A DNA stretch of 64,000 nt, from assembly GCA_949130485.1 (NCBI GenBank), contig OX422204.1:558001-622000 (forward strand), given 5' to 3'. The notes under the pieces are model-generated. The model saw only the letters and a list, made by a program, of their open reading frames with translations, was not told where the DNA came from and made no database searches. This DNA is from Agelas oroides (Eukaryota > Porifera > Demospongiae > Agelasida > Agelasidae). Both the position numbers and the translations under genes were made by a program. Position 1 is the first letter of the stretch; the number at the start of each line of letters is the position of its first letter. This document shows positions 30,455-48,371 of this stretch, piece by piece.

Positions 30455-30802
30455 CTTGACTTGGCGGGTATTAATTAGAATTTGTTAGCGTACCTCGGTT
30501 ACCAAGGCAACTGGCCGATCTTCATTCTATTTGTAGAACTGCTGTCAGCTATGCGCTTTATTTGGGTAAAAGTGCTATTTTTAGATCAAAGCTAATAAAC
30601 ATCTGCATCTCCATCTGCTGTTTGTTGTTAGTAAGCTTTCGTACACGGATGAAGCAGGTCTCCTGAAGAACAGCGCAGTAAACGGAGGCGAGGTAACATA
30701 TTCACTGCTTGTGCATAGTCTGTCTGCTGGCTGGTAGACCCAGACGTAAGTATGACCCGTGGGAGTGACGTGGCTGTTCTTCCTCACATGCGCGGTGTAC
30801 AG
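30455..30802. promoter_or_regulatory. Divergent promoter region, SPAG8-like / ariadne-1
   Basis: About 350 bp between the two starts. It contains GTACCTCGGTTACCAAGGCAACTGG, of which GTTACCAAGGCAAC (30498-30511) is an imperfect palindrome like an X-box (RFX site, consensus GTNRCC-spacer-RGYAAC). RFX sites are typical of ciliary genes. An upstream in-frame ATG for ariadne-1 is at 30752. Confidence 0.6.
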
Positions 30803-33800
30803 ATGTCAGATGATGAATTTTATTTGGAGGACAGCAGTGAAGAAGAAGAAGAAGAGGATGGGGAAGAAGGATTTGAGATAGACGATGGTCTCCAGTTCTC
30901 TGGGGAGGAAGGGGTGGACAGTGTGGGGGGTATGCAGGTTGCCCCGCCTCCCACCTCCTATCAGACCCTCACACCAGACATGATCTCTAAGAAGATGTTT
31001 GACATTATTCACGAGGTCAATGCTGTGTTCCAGGTATGCACACACTCACTTGTGTCCTCTTCTTCCCTGGTGACGGTCTCCCTCCCCTCCACCCAGCTTC
31101 CCACTCCCCATGTGCGCATCCTCCTAACCACTTGCAAGTGGGACAAAGAGAAGTTACTGGAAAGGTAACTGCACACCACCGCACACCGCTGGACCACAAG
31201 TGCACAGTAGAGTTTGGTAGCAAGCTCACCTTGTTCCCAGGCCACTTCATCTCCCAACCGACTGAGAACTACCCCGCACATGTCCCTAACCCTTTAGGTA
31301 CTATGCTGGTGACCAGGAGGAACTGTTCCGACAGGCTCATTTGGTGCACCCTCAGAGAAGGAGACCGCAGCCAAACCCTCCCAACCTGAAGGTGAGCAGT
31401 GACTCACTCCTCACACACACGGTTACTACCACCGTTCTCACGCTCCAGGCACAGTTGACGGCTACGTGTGGTGCAGCCGCTAGTCCCGGTCAAGAGTACA
31501 TCTGTGATGTGTGCATGATGTCCTACCCCCTCTCAGTAAGACAACACCACGGTTGAATCATTGTTGGAAGCCACTTACTGTTTCCTGGACTGGTGCAAGT
31601 TTCTGGCACTAGATCGATTCCTAGAAACTTTGCTCTTGTCTGGGGAATGTGTGATAGTGTGTGACAGTGTGTGTGTGCTTCTGTAGGAAATGAGTGGCCT
31701 GGAGTGTGGACACTTGTTTTGCCGGCAGTGCTGGAACTCGTATCTCTGTGTCATGATAATGTGTGAGGGGAGAGGACAGGTAGGCGGAGGGAACTGGTGG
31801 AACTTGTCTCAGTGATGATCCTTCCTGTGTTCACCCTCCCAGACCATCTCCTGCCAAGCTACTTCCTGTGACATTGTGGTGGACGAGGCCACTGTCCTGT
31901 ACGTTGCCACACCTGACTGTCTCGTGTGTACCTGACTCTCCCCCCTTTCCTCCTGTCACCCTCACAGGGAGCTACTGTGCGATGCTGAAGTGAAACAAAA
32001 GTACCAGTTGCTGATCACAAACAGTTTTGTCCAGGACCATCCACACCTCAAGTGGTGCCCCTCCCCCGGGTGTCCCAACGCCGTCCTTACCACCACCATG
32101 GACCACTCCCCTGTCACTTGCTCCTGCGGACACTCCTTCTGGTACGATAGGTAGTGTCTAGACAGAGCGGCTCCACTCTCATGTTGTCTCTTCTTCCCTA
32201 GCTTCAAGTGCAGTCGTGACGCCCATGAACCAATCTTGTGTGAGGTGAGGGCACTCACATAACACCCTTACATCCTCATCCGCTCATATCCTCACACCCT
32301 CACACACTCCACACCTATGTAGTATCTGAAGCTATGGTTAAAAAAGTGTGATGATGACAGTGAAACCTCGAACTGGATTCATTGCAATACGAAGGTAAGG
32401 TAGGAGGGAGGAAGGAGGAGGGGAGGAGGGAGGAGGGGAGGAGGAGGAGGAGGGAGGAGGGGAGGAAGGAGGAGGGGAGGGAGATGGTACGCAGTAGCAA
32501 TGGTAGCAATGTGTATCTCTCACAGGAGTGTCCAAAGTGTCATGCTACCATTGAGAAGAATGGCGGCTGCAACCACATGCACTGCAGTACCTGCAAGGCG
32601 GAGTTCTGCTGGGTCTGTCTTGGACCCTGGGAGCCGCACGGCTCCAGCTGGTGAGGTGGTAGGAGGTGTGAGCATACTCTTGGTTAAAGGACTGGTGCAT
32701 GTGCTCCCTTCGTGCAGGTACCACTGCAACAGGTACAATGAGCACGATGCACTGGCTGCCAGAAGTGCACAGGCTGTGAGTCATAGGACATTACCTCGGC
32801 AGGACTCCTACCACCCCCCTCACTGCCCTCCACACACACACATACACCCTCCCTCTCCACACATGACACACATAGAGATCCCGGGAGGCACTGGAGAGGT
32901 ACCTATTCTACTGCAATCGTTACATGAACCATCTGAAGAGCTCTAGAATGGAACACAAGGTTATACAATACTCCTTCCTACCTCCAGCCCCTCCCTCACT
33001 CCCCCCTCCCTCACTTCCCTCCCTACCTCACAGTTGTATGAAACTGCCCACCAGAGGATGCAGGAAATGCAGCAACTGAACATGTCATGGATTGAAGTGC
33101 GCCTCCTCCTCACCCCTCCCTCTTCACCCCATCACTTCTCCTCTCTTTCCCTCCTCACCCCCTCCCTCTTCACCCCCATCACTTCTCCTCTCTTTCCCTC
33201 CTCGCCCCTCCTCACCCCCCATCACTACCCCTCTCTTCCCCTCCAGGCTCAGTTTCTAAAGCGTGCAGTAGATGTCCTCTGTCAGTGTAGACAAACACTC
33301 ATGTATACCTATGCCTTCGCCTACTACCTCAAAAAGAACAACCACACTTACATCTTTGAAGTAAAGGGATACTACCCCTTTCCGTTCTTCCCTTCCTCTC
33401 CTCCCTCTCTCCTCCCTCTCTCCTCCCTCTCCCCCTGATGTGTATCTACATTCCTCCCTTCCTCTCCCTCCCTCTACAGGACAACCAGAGGGACCTGGAG
33501 ATGGCGACAGAGATGCTATCAGAATACTTGGAGAGAGATCTGTCAAGAGACTCTCTCACAGACATGAAGATATTTGTCCAGGACAAGACCAAGTGAGAAG
33601 GGAGGAGGGGAGGGAGATGAGGGGTCATTAGTTTTCTGCAACTTCTTGTGTTCACATGTGTCTATAGTCCTTAGTGATCATTCCCCAGCTAATGGAACAA
33701 GAGCTAATTAGAGGGGCTTATATTTGCACACACACACATACTGATGCACACACACTGATACCAGGGTTGTAGTAATTGAATTCTGGCATGGTTTTATTAA

Positions 33801-34339
33801 TTACAATTACTTGAGCCTGAATCGTCAATTAATACCCATTACAATTACCAAGGTTGCTTACAAGTAATGATTACAATTACAGAAAAATGACAAAATTACA
33901 AATTACATTGTTTAATTACAGGTCAAAGTGGTTGTGATTTGGTTTTAATTAAATGTGCTGACAAAGCATGCTCTTGCCACATGTCTTGAACAGGATGTAG
34001 TCAGCTGAGTTTGCCAGTATTGTAATTGAACTTGTAATTGGTGTTTTACTATCCCCTGCAAACAATTACATGCCTTTTGTTCAGCATTACAAATTACATC
34101 AGTTGTTGTGAAGTGAAATTACAATTACAAATTACTGTGTTTGAAAACCTGTAATCATTACGTAGTCATTACATTTGGTTTTTCAATTACTACAACCCTG
34201 ACTGATACACACACACACACACACGCACACACACATTGATGCACACACGTGCAGGTACTGTGAGGCACGTAGGAAGGTTGTGTTGGACCATGTGTATGAG
34301 GGGTACGACCAGGACTTCTGGGAGTACGTGTTGAACTGA
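30803..34339 (+). CDS. ARIH1: Ariadne-1 RBR ubiquitin ligase
   Basis: Sixteen exons (30803-31033, 31097-31164, 31298-31391, 31449-31535, 31687-31779, 31843-31898, 31968-32141, 32202-32244, 32323-32394, 32526-32650, 32718-32775, 32876-32959, 33034-33096, 33247-33360, 33480-33592, 34255-34339) give 519 residues. ARIH1 works with neddylated cullins and UBE2L3. Order: acidic N-terminus ([18 protein letters not shown]), UBA-like region ([16 protein letters not shown]), RING1 ([25 protein letters not shown]), IBR ([31 protein letters not shown]), RING2 ([20 protein letters not shown]; catalytic Cys about 326), then the autoinhibitory Ariadne domain ([49 protein letters not shown]). An ATG at 30752 would add 17 residues; I chose 30803 because family members start with an acidic stretch. 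The last intron holds an hAT-type MITE. Confidence 0.96.
33762..34200. mobile_element. hAT-type MITE with an 8-bp target-site duplication
   Basis: Terminal inverted repeat CAGGGTTGTAGTAATTGAA (left) and TTCAATTACTACAACCCTG (right), flanked by identical ACTGATAC at 33754-33761 and 34201-34208. The interior is AT-rich with many ATTACAATTAC subterminal motifs and no coding capacity. The CAGGG start and 8-bp duplication are hallmarks of hAT transposons. Confidence 0.95.
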
Positions 34340-34546
34340 CCCATATTTCACCAGCCACTCACCAGCCATCTCGCTCATGTAGTCCTACTTTGTATAGAAA
34401 TTTATATTAAATGTGAATATGAGTATGTCCCAATATGGATGCATGATTGTACCTCCACCCACTGCCTAATGTAGTATAAATGATCCGTCATCTAACTCCA
34501 TAATAAGCTCGTGCGCAACTTGAACGCTCTCGAAGCCAACCGTGTG

Positions 34547-37500
34547 ATGGAGAAGCCACAGCCACCGCGCGCCAGCAGCAACCCGCGTCTAGTGGACACG
34601 CACAGCAGACAAGTCTACCGCCTGCAGCCAGGCAGACAGATCATTGGTTAGTTCGCGTGTAGCATGCATGAGCATAACGTGTGTGAATTGCTGTCAGTGG
34701 GACGAGCTGCATGACGGCGGCAGCCTGCAGTGAAAGTAGTGTACTGGTAAATTATGCACATTTCATGGATCTGTCCCTCAGCATCCCACGCCCACCTGGT
34801 CCCGGACACCCAGGCGCCGAACTCCCCCCCTCCCCTTCTCCTCCCTCCCACCACAGAAAGGGATCACTACTGCTGTGATGTGGAGATGGGGGGTGAGGAG
34901 GAGAGAGGGCTGGTGAGAGTGATCGAGGGTGTGTGTAGGGTGAATGGCGAGGTGGTGACACCGGGAGGGGAGCCGATGGCTATGCCAGCTGGAGCGTTTC
35001 TTGACCTTGGGGATAGTGTCCGACTACAGCTGGTGTGCAGGTGAGGGGGAGAAAGAGTGAAAGGGTGAGGGGGTGTGCAGGTGAGGGAGAAAGAGTGAAG
35101 GTGTGTAGGTGAGGGGGAAAGAGTGATGGACTCCCATACAGTGGTATTCTCAGCTGTTACTCATTCCAACAGTTCAGCGGACATGCCAGTCCGCCGCATG
35201 CTGCCCCAGACTCCAGGGAAGGTAGTCACGTCGGCACCGCCTGCCAAACCAAAGAGACACCAGCACAATGTGAGTTCTGGGTCAGTGGCGAGGATTTGAA
35301 ATGACCACTTCTCTCCTCTCCAGTCTCCCTGCCCTCCCCTCCTGGAGCGAAACAACACCCCATCCACTGTCTCCAGCCTCAGCATCTCCAACTGTTCTGT
35401 GGACCTAGAGGGGTCCCAGCTGGATTCAGGTGAGTGTGAGGAAGGTGAGTGTATGGAGAGGGGAGGAGGGGAGAGAGGGATGGGGTGGAGAGAAGGGAGA
35501 GAGGGCAGGAGGACATGTTTCAATGTTGAATGTGTGTTTTGTCTGTCCAGGTCTACGGAGCCGACTGCAGAGGATTGCTCAGGAGGTTGCTGCCAGGAGG
35601 ATCGGCTACAACAAGCAAAAACCTCCACCAGTAAGAAAGATTTGTAGTGGATCAGGTGTGAGGAGTAATGGGGTGTGTGAATTCCTGTGGGTTCTATACT
35701 CCATGTTTTGTGGGGGAGCAATCTCACCATAAATGGCTCAAATGTTTGTCAAATGTTTTCTCCCTCAGGGGATACCCCTGGCTGTATAAAGTGCTGTGCT
35801 TTCATACTGTAATCCAATAGAGTTACTACAAAGCTATTGTGCACTATATACACCAGGTTGATAGGTAGTCTCAGAACCAGACCCTTGCACACGGACTGGT
35901 TCCAAGACTAGTTGATAGGATGCTGAGCTATACTACCATGAAGAGTACACAGTGCGAAATTGAAGATTGTAGCAATGACCCTTTACATGTTTGTCCCCTC
36001 TCTCCCTCCCCTCTCTTCCCCTCCCCTCTCTTTCCCTCCCCTCTCTCCCTCCCCTCTCTCCCTCCCCTCTCCCCCTCCCCTCTCTTCCCCTCCCCCAGCC
36101 ATACGAGCAGGTTGGCAACAGTATCGGGTACCAGCTGCTCCACCAGGGCCACAGGGATGTGACCTCCACCCTCATCGACTCCCTCTACCCTGCCCTCAAG
36201 GTGAGCGCCTTATATGGCAATTGTCAACATGTGTTGACTTTTATTTTTCTCCTGTCCAGACGATGGAGCGAGAAGACCCCTCCTTACAGCAAACTTACAA
36301 GGAGTTCTTGGAGACGTATGGCAAGACGCAGAAGGAGGGGGCAAGGCCCGAATGCTTGCATCCTGCAGACGTTCCTTGCCTCCACTTTCTGGTTGACATC
36401 ACCGTACACCTCTGCTCCATACCTGTGAGAACAGTAAATATATGCCCATCTACTTTAGTTGCTGGTTAGTGCATGTCCCTCTCCTCCCTCTCCCTCTCTC
36501 CCTCTCCTCCCTCTCCTCCCTCTCCCTCTCTCCCTCTCCTCCCTCTCCCTCTCCCTCTCTCCCTCTCCTCCCTCTTCTCCCTCTCTCCCTCTCCTCCCTC
36601 TCCCTCTCTCCCTCTCTCCCTCTCCTCCCTCTCCCTCTCTCCCTCTCCTCCCTCTCCCTCTCTCCCTCTCCTCCCTCTCCTCCCTCTCCCTCTCTCCCTC
36701 TCCTCCCTCTCCTCCCTCTCCCTCTCTCCCTCTCCTCCCTCTCCTCCCTCTCCTCCCTCTCCTCCCTCTACTCCCTCTCCCTCTCTCCCTCTCCTCCCTC
36801 TCCTCCCTCTCCTCCCTCTCCTCCCTCTCCTCCCTCTCCTCCCTCTCCTCCCTCTCCTCCCTCTCCTCCCTCTCCTCCCTCTCCTCCCTCTCCTCCCTCT
36901 CCTCCCTCTCCTCCCTCTCCTCCCTCTCCTCCTTCTCTTCTCCCTCCCTCCCTTCCCTACACACACACATGCACGACCAGAAAATGAATGCTCTGGCAGT
37001 AAAGTTTGGTCCGCTCTGGCTGCACCTGGTGGCCATCCTGACCACCTCCTGCCAGAATCAGCACTCGCTAGTGGAGAGGCGTGGTGCCTCCCACATCCTC
37101 TCCTGCATGCACCTCTCCATCTTGTCCAACTCTCTGGACTTCCAGCACCACGGTTGGACCGCACTGGGGAACGTTGTGGGGACACCTGTACAACCAGGAC
37201 GGAAGGTGTGTAGACAGGAGGGGCAGAAAGTCCATGTGTACGTCACTCTCTTCCCTCTTTCCCGCAGCCAGCCCTGACTGAGCCCTCGCTGGTGCTGGCT
37301 CTTTCGCTGGTGGAGCAACAACTGGGGGCCCACCCCTCCCACGCCCCCCTTGCCACCTCCCTCCTCCATTTCCTCTCCTGCACAGCTACCACTGCCAAGA
37401 GCTGTCTGCAGACCTCCGACGAAAATCCCACATACACACCAGAACAGGTGAGGAGCTGAGTAATATCTTTGAGTGATTGGTGCTCCATGGCAACGGCAAA

Positions 37501-40500
37501 GAGATTTCTGTGCAGTATCTTGAATTGTACTAGCTTATAGGGACATACTCCTTCCTTCCTCCTTTTCTCTCCTACCTCTCCTCCCTCCTACCTCTCCCTA
37601 CCCCTCCTCCCTCCTACCCCTCCTCCCTCCTACCTCTCCCTCCCCCTCCTCTTCTCCCAGGCCAAGCGGATCCTCATCCTCTTTCAGGAGAGACGTGTTC
37701 TTCGACATGTCATGAAAGTCCCAGAAGAGCTACGCAGAAACAAATCATTTGACTCCAACTATTGTGCTCTTGTGAAGGCCCTCGTTCCAACCCGCTCTCA
37801 TTCAGGTGGGAGCCAGCCCCCTACCACGCCCACAGAGACCACGCCCACAGAGACCACACCCTCTTCAGCTGCTATACCACCTCGTAAACCACAGCGGAAG
37901 AACAGGCTCCGGAGGTCTACAGTTGCCAGTGGGGAATCTAGCAGTGCTCTGGAGGTGAGCAGTAGAGTGACAGGACTTAAGCAGACATTTACTGAGATAC
38001 CATTCTCTGCAGAGGGTGGCTTGTGGCTCCCACAAGAAGCAGCAAGTCGTGACCATGTCTCTGGACCAGACCACCACCGATAATCTTCATCTTACTTCCT
38101 CCTCCTCCCTCACCAGCCTCACCAGCCTCGATTCCTCTGAGTCGGTCGACTCTCCCCTCCCCTCCCACCAGCGCAGCAAGTCCCTGGACTTTGAGAGTGG
38201 CGGCAGACTGTCCCCCTCGGGGCAGAAGGGTGTCAGTCAATGTGAGGATGGTGCCACTGACAATGGAGTCTCTGTTTCTGGTGTGAAGGAAGCAGACCGC
38301 AGGAAGGACAAACAGAATGAAAGTGTTCCTCTTTCAGTGCCCTCCCTCCCCACCTCCACACAGTCACCCTCCTCCCTCCCCACCTCCAGACAGTCACCCT
38401 CCTCCCTCCCCAACTTCACACAAGCACCCTCCTCCCTCCCCAACTCCACACAAGCACCCTCCTCCCTCCCCAACTCCACACAAGCACCCTCCTCCCTTCC
38501 CACCTCCACACAGCCAACATCTTCCCTTCCCACCTCCACACAGTCACCCTCCTCCCTTCCCACCTCCACACAGCCAACATCTTCCCTTCCCACTTCCACA
38601 CTGTCACCCCCCTCCCTCCCCACTTCTCCCCTGTCACTCCCCACCTCCCCGCAGTATGTCAGTAGTCCAGACTCACTTGCTAACGACGTCCAGTCTCTAC
38701 TGAACGAACTCAGAAAGCCAGTGAGCAGTGATGCTGTGGGAGAGAGAGGAGGGAACAGCACATGGGATGACATGCCAGAGAAAGCGGATGGTGCCACTGG
38801 AGTAATGGCAGAAGGGGGTGGGGGGAGGCCTGACTGGGACAGTGAACAGGTGGGTACCTTTCCTCTGGGAGGTGAGGAGGGTGACTCTGTGTGTCCTGTG
38901 CAGGTGGTGGTGGTTCCTCGTGTCTCCCGAGACAGCCACTACTACCGCCACTCCAGGAAGAGGAGGCGTGGCATGTTGATCAAGACGGCACCGGAAGAGG
39001 AGGCTGAAGATGAGGTGTGTGCCCCCCCACCTATGTTTGCTGATCAGGGTCAACTCTCTCTCTCTCTCTCTCTCTCTGTAGCTCGCAGAGGGACGGTGTC
39101 ATCGCATGTCCTGGAACCCTACCATGCCCCCTCAGTCTCTTGCAGGATTGGGAGAATTACAGTTGTTTGAAAAGTCTGGGGAATTCCTGTCAACAGTAAG
39201 AATGATGTGTGTTACTGTGTGTACATGTATCTCACTCTGTGACCATCTTCTCTCCAGCAACATGCGGCAATCGAGGAGGTCTGTTCTGGCCACTCTGATG
39301 TCATGGAGATAATGAGGGAGAGGGCTGAGGTGGTGGTGGAGCATCTAACTCTCTACGTAGCTGGTATGACTGTCTCTCTGTTCGCTCTCACAGCTGCTGG
39401 AGAGTGTGCTACAGCTGTGGCAGCGGGACAAGGGGCTGCAGGCCTCGACCAATACACTGCAGGGCTGCTTCTCACCTGGCAACGCAGACGTATCCCTCTT
39501 CATTGACATTGTGGACTGCTTCATAGCAGTGCAGTGAGTGTGGACTGTAGCAGCCCTGCGTAATGGGTGCCAGTGAGTGTGGGCTGTAGCAGCCCTGCGT
39601 AATGGGTGCCAGTGAGTGTGGACTGTAGCAGCCCTGCGTAATGGGTGCCAGTGAGTGTAGACTGTAGCAGCCTTGTGTAATGAGTGCCAGTTAGGCCTTG
39701 ATAGATTATGCTCAAGCACCTGCCTATTATTCTATTCTCTGATTCCCAAAATTTTGACCCATTATGCTTTATAATTCACCTATTATGCTTTTCGATTCAC
39801 CACAGAAATTTTATATACCACAGTTGAAAACATGAACAGACAACTTAAAACATGAGTTACAAGACACATATAGCAAAAAAAAACCAGAAATTTCAATCAA
39901 CCATGTGGTTTTCCCAGTTAATGCACACTTAATTAACTTAACCCGTTCTAGCCTGTATGTAATTGTGGACTCTTGACCTAGAACTGTATCACTGCAGACT
40001 GAAGGAACAGCCTGGCAGTTGTAATAAAACAGTTGAGACTACAGGTACTGAGAGTGAGAGTCAATCATTCAAGAAATCAGCCTATTATGCCTGGATCATC
40101 ATGAAAACCAGCCTATTATGCCAGCATAATTCTTGATGCTCAAGAGCACCTATTATGCTCAAAATTATGCCAGCATAATCTATCAAGGCCTAGTGCCAGT
40201 GAGTGTGCCTGGTGTAGCTGGTTATGTATTGACCATGAGGCTGTGTTGCACAGGGGACCGTGGACACTGGCAGTGTGTGTGGTGCTGCTTCCAGCTCTCA
40301 GACAGCTCATTGGCAGTCAACAGGAGCAGAGGTTAGAGAGGAGGGGGGGGGGGAGCAGAGGGGGGATGGAGAGGGAGGATGGAGGAGGGGGGATGGAGGG
40401 ACAGATTGCATCGATCTTTATCTTGCGTGCAGACATTTGGAGACGCTGAGTGCAGCAGTTGCAATGATAGTGCACAGGTTCTCCGACTCCATTCAAACTT

Positions 40501-40767
40501 GCAAATGTGAGTTTCAGGGTACCCATTGCAGCTGACGTGTTTTTCATGCTACAGTTTCTAATCCTCACAGCTCCCCACCGCTCCAAAAGATTGTCGGCTG
40601 CGGGTGACAGACAACAGAGGACAGCCTGCTATCATGAGCTGCAAGCAACACATGTGACTGTGGAAGAACGTCTGGGACAGAAGTGCGACTCCGAGAGCAC
40701 AACCCAGACACTTCAGAATTTGCTGGAGACACTAAACCCCTACAAAACTGAACTGAGTGATAGCTAG
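34547..40767 (+). CDS. FHA-like plus katanin-p80 (con80)-like protein, unrecognised family
   Basis: Seventeen exons (34547-34646, 34782-35040, 35173-35269, 35324-35429, 35551-35630, 36099-36200, 36260-36424, 36981-37205, 37268-37447, 37661-37954, 38013-39014, 39082-39195, 39258-39356, 39394-39533, 40254-40331, 40433-40506, 40571-40767) join in phase to 1103 residues. The N-terminus resembles an FHA fold at both ends (VYRLQPGRQIIG at the start; VCRVNGEVV and FLDLGDSVRLQLV near 105-120). A helical, possibly armadillo-like region follows (KFGPLWLHLVAILTT, GWTALGNVVG, LVLALSLVEQQLG), then about 330 residues of Ser/Pro/Thr-rich sequence with a coding minisatellite. The C-terminus from about residue 909 (IEEVCSGHSDVMEIM, LLESVLQLWQRDKGLQ, LAVCVVLLPALRQLIGSQ) resembles the katanin p80 C-terminal domain that binds katanin p60. 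Function is unknown; a microtubule link is an inference. A short optional intron may exist at about 38849-38903. Confidence 0.75.
36475..36955. repeat. 480-bp CTCCCT/CTCTCC pyrimidine array
   Basis: Nearly pure CTCCCTCTCC and TCTCCCTC units fill the intron upstream of exon 36981-37205. On the coding strand it is a giant polypyrimidine tract. Long frames through it on either strand (Ser/Pro/Leu or Arg/Glu/Gly) are artefacts. Confidence 0.93.
38335..38650 (+). repeat. Coding minisatellite, about 30 bp period
   Basis: Tandem units encoding SLPTSTQSPS-like decapeptides (variants SLPNSTQAPS and SLPTSTQPTS), about ten copies, inside exon 38013-39014 of the FHA/con80 gene. The 30-bp period keeps the frame, so copy number can vary without a frameshift. 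Confidence 0.88.
39534..39691. repeat. 39-bp minisatellite starting exactly at a splice donor
   Basis: Unit GTGAGTGTGGACTGTAGCAG + CCCTGCGTAATGGGTGCCA, four copies, beginning at the donor of exon 39394-39533 (GCA|GTGAGTG). Every copy regenerates CCA|GTGAGTGT. A remnant continues at 40193 after the inserted element. Confidence 0.92.
39692..40192. mobile_element. hAT-type MITE inserted into the splice-donor minisatellite
   Basis: Ends TAGGCCTTGATAGATTATGC and GCATAATCTATCAAGGCCTA are exact complements (20 bp). GTGCCAGT (8 bp) is repeated at 39684-39691 and 40193-40200. CCTATTATGC-type subterminal motifs recur inside. No coding capacity. Confidence 0.94.
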
Positions 40768-41023
40768 CGCAGCTTGAATATACCATGAATATCATTGGTT
40801 GATTATATTTTTATTCATCATACATTCATTCGTGGATGTCCCCGCCCCCTCATTGCACTCACAAATTACGTCATTTGTTTTGGAATGTTTTCGGACGTTT
40901 TTGTTGACGTCCGTTTACTATAACGCGTGTAGACACATGGGACGAGGCTGTCCGTTTATGTCCGTCCACTCATATGATCATCCACTGTACACGTGGTGTG
41001 CTAGATACTCTGCAGACGTCCCC
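40768..41023. other. Short intergenic region before APEH
   Basis: 256 bp, AT-rich (GATTATATTTTTATTCATCA), then CpG-containing (GTTTTCGGACGTTTTTGTTG). Probably the 3' end of the previous gene and the APEH promoter. An in-frame upstream ATG at 40937 exists. Confidence 0.4.
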
Positions 41024-48035
<7,012 letters not shown>

Positions 48036-48371
48036 TAACAGGCTCTAGGAATGTAGGGTGTGTTGAGAACAGGTGCACTTTAGGAATGAGAAATGTTTGT
48101 GATCTATTAACTGTTGTATGCCTCAAGTGCCACAGTTGTCCACATATTGAGTCGCCATCTGTGCTTGTGTGTGTACCTCATACAACAAATGCTTGCAACA
48201 TGGGGGGTAACATTCTAGCGTGTGCGCGTGCGCATGTTGAATGAATAATTATTTCCTGCAAACGAATATTTAAACCGTTTCCGGATTTAGACCACACGGA
48301 GTGTGAACCAGCAGGGCTGTCGCAAGCGAGCTAATTTAGACGACGTTTTTTTGTAGGTTTGAAGTAATTCG
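48036..48371. promoter_or_regulatory. APEH 3' end and Bcl-2 gene promoter
   Basis: 336 bp without coding sequence. GTGTGCGCGTGCGCATGTTG at 48218-48237 and the CpG-bearing stretch to 48350 are the likely start region. By position only. Confidence 0.35.

Noticed and set aside
36442-37277. Ser/Pro/Leu-rich and Arg/Glu/Gly-rich frames of over 200 codons on both strands
   Set aside because: Pure products of the CTCCCT array, open in many frames at once; the real exon here is 36981-37205.
39692-40192. Mariner-type element with a TA duplication
   Set aside because: The TA belongs to the element ends; the flanking 8-bp repeat GTGCCAGT fits hAT better.
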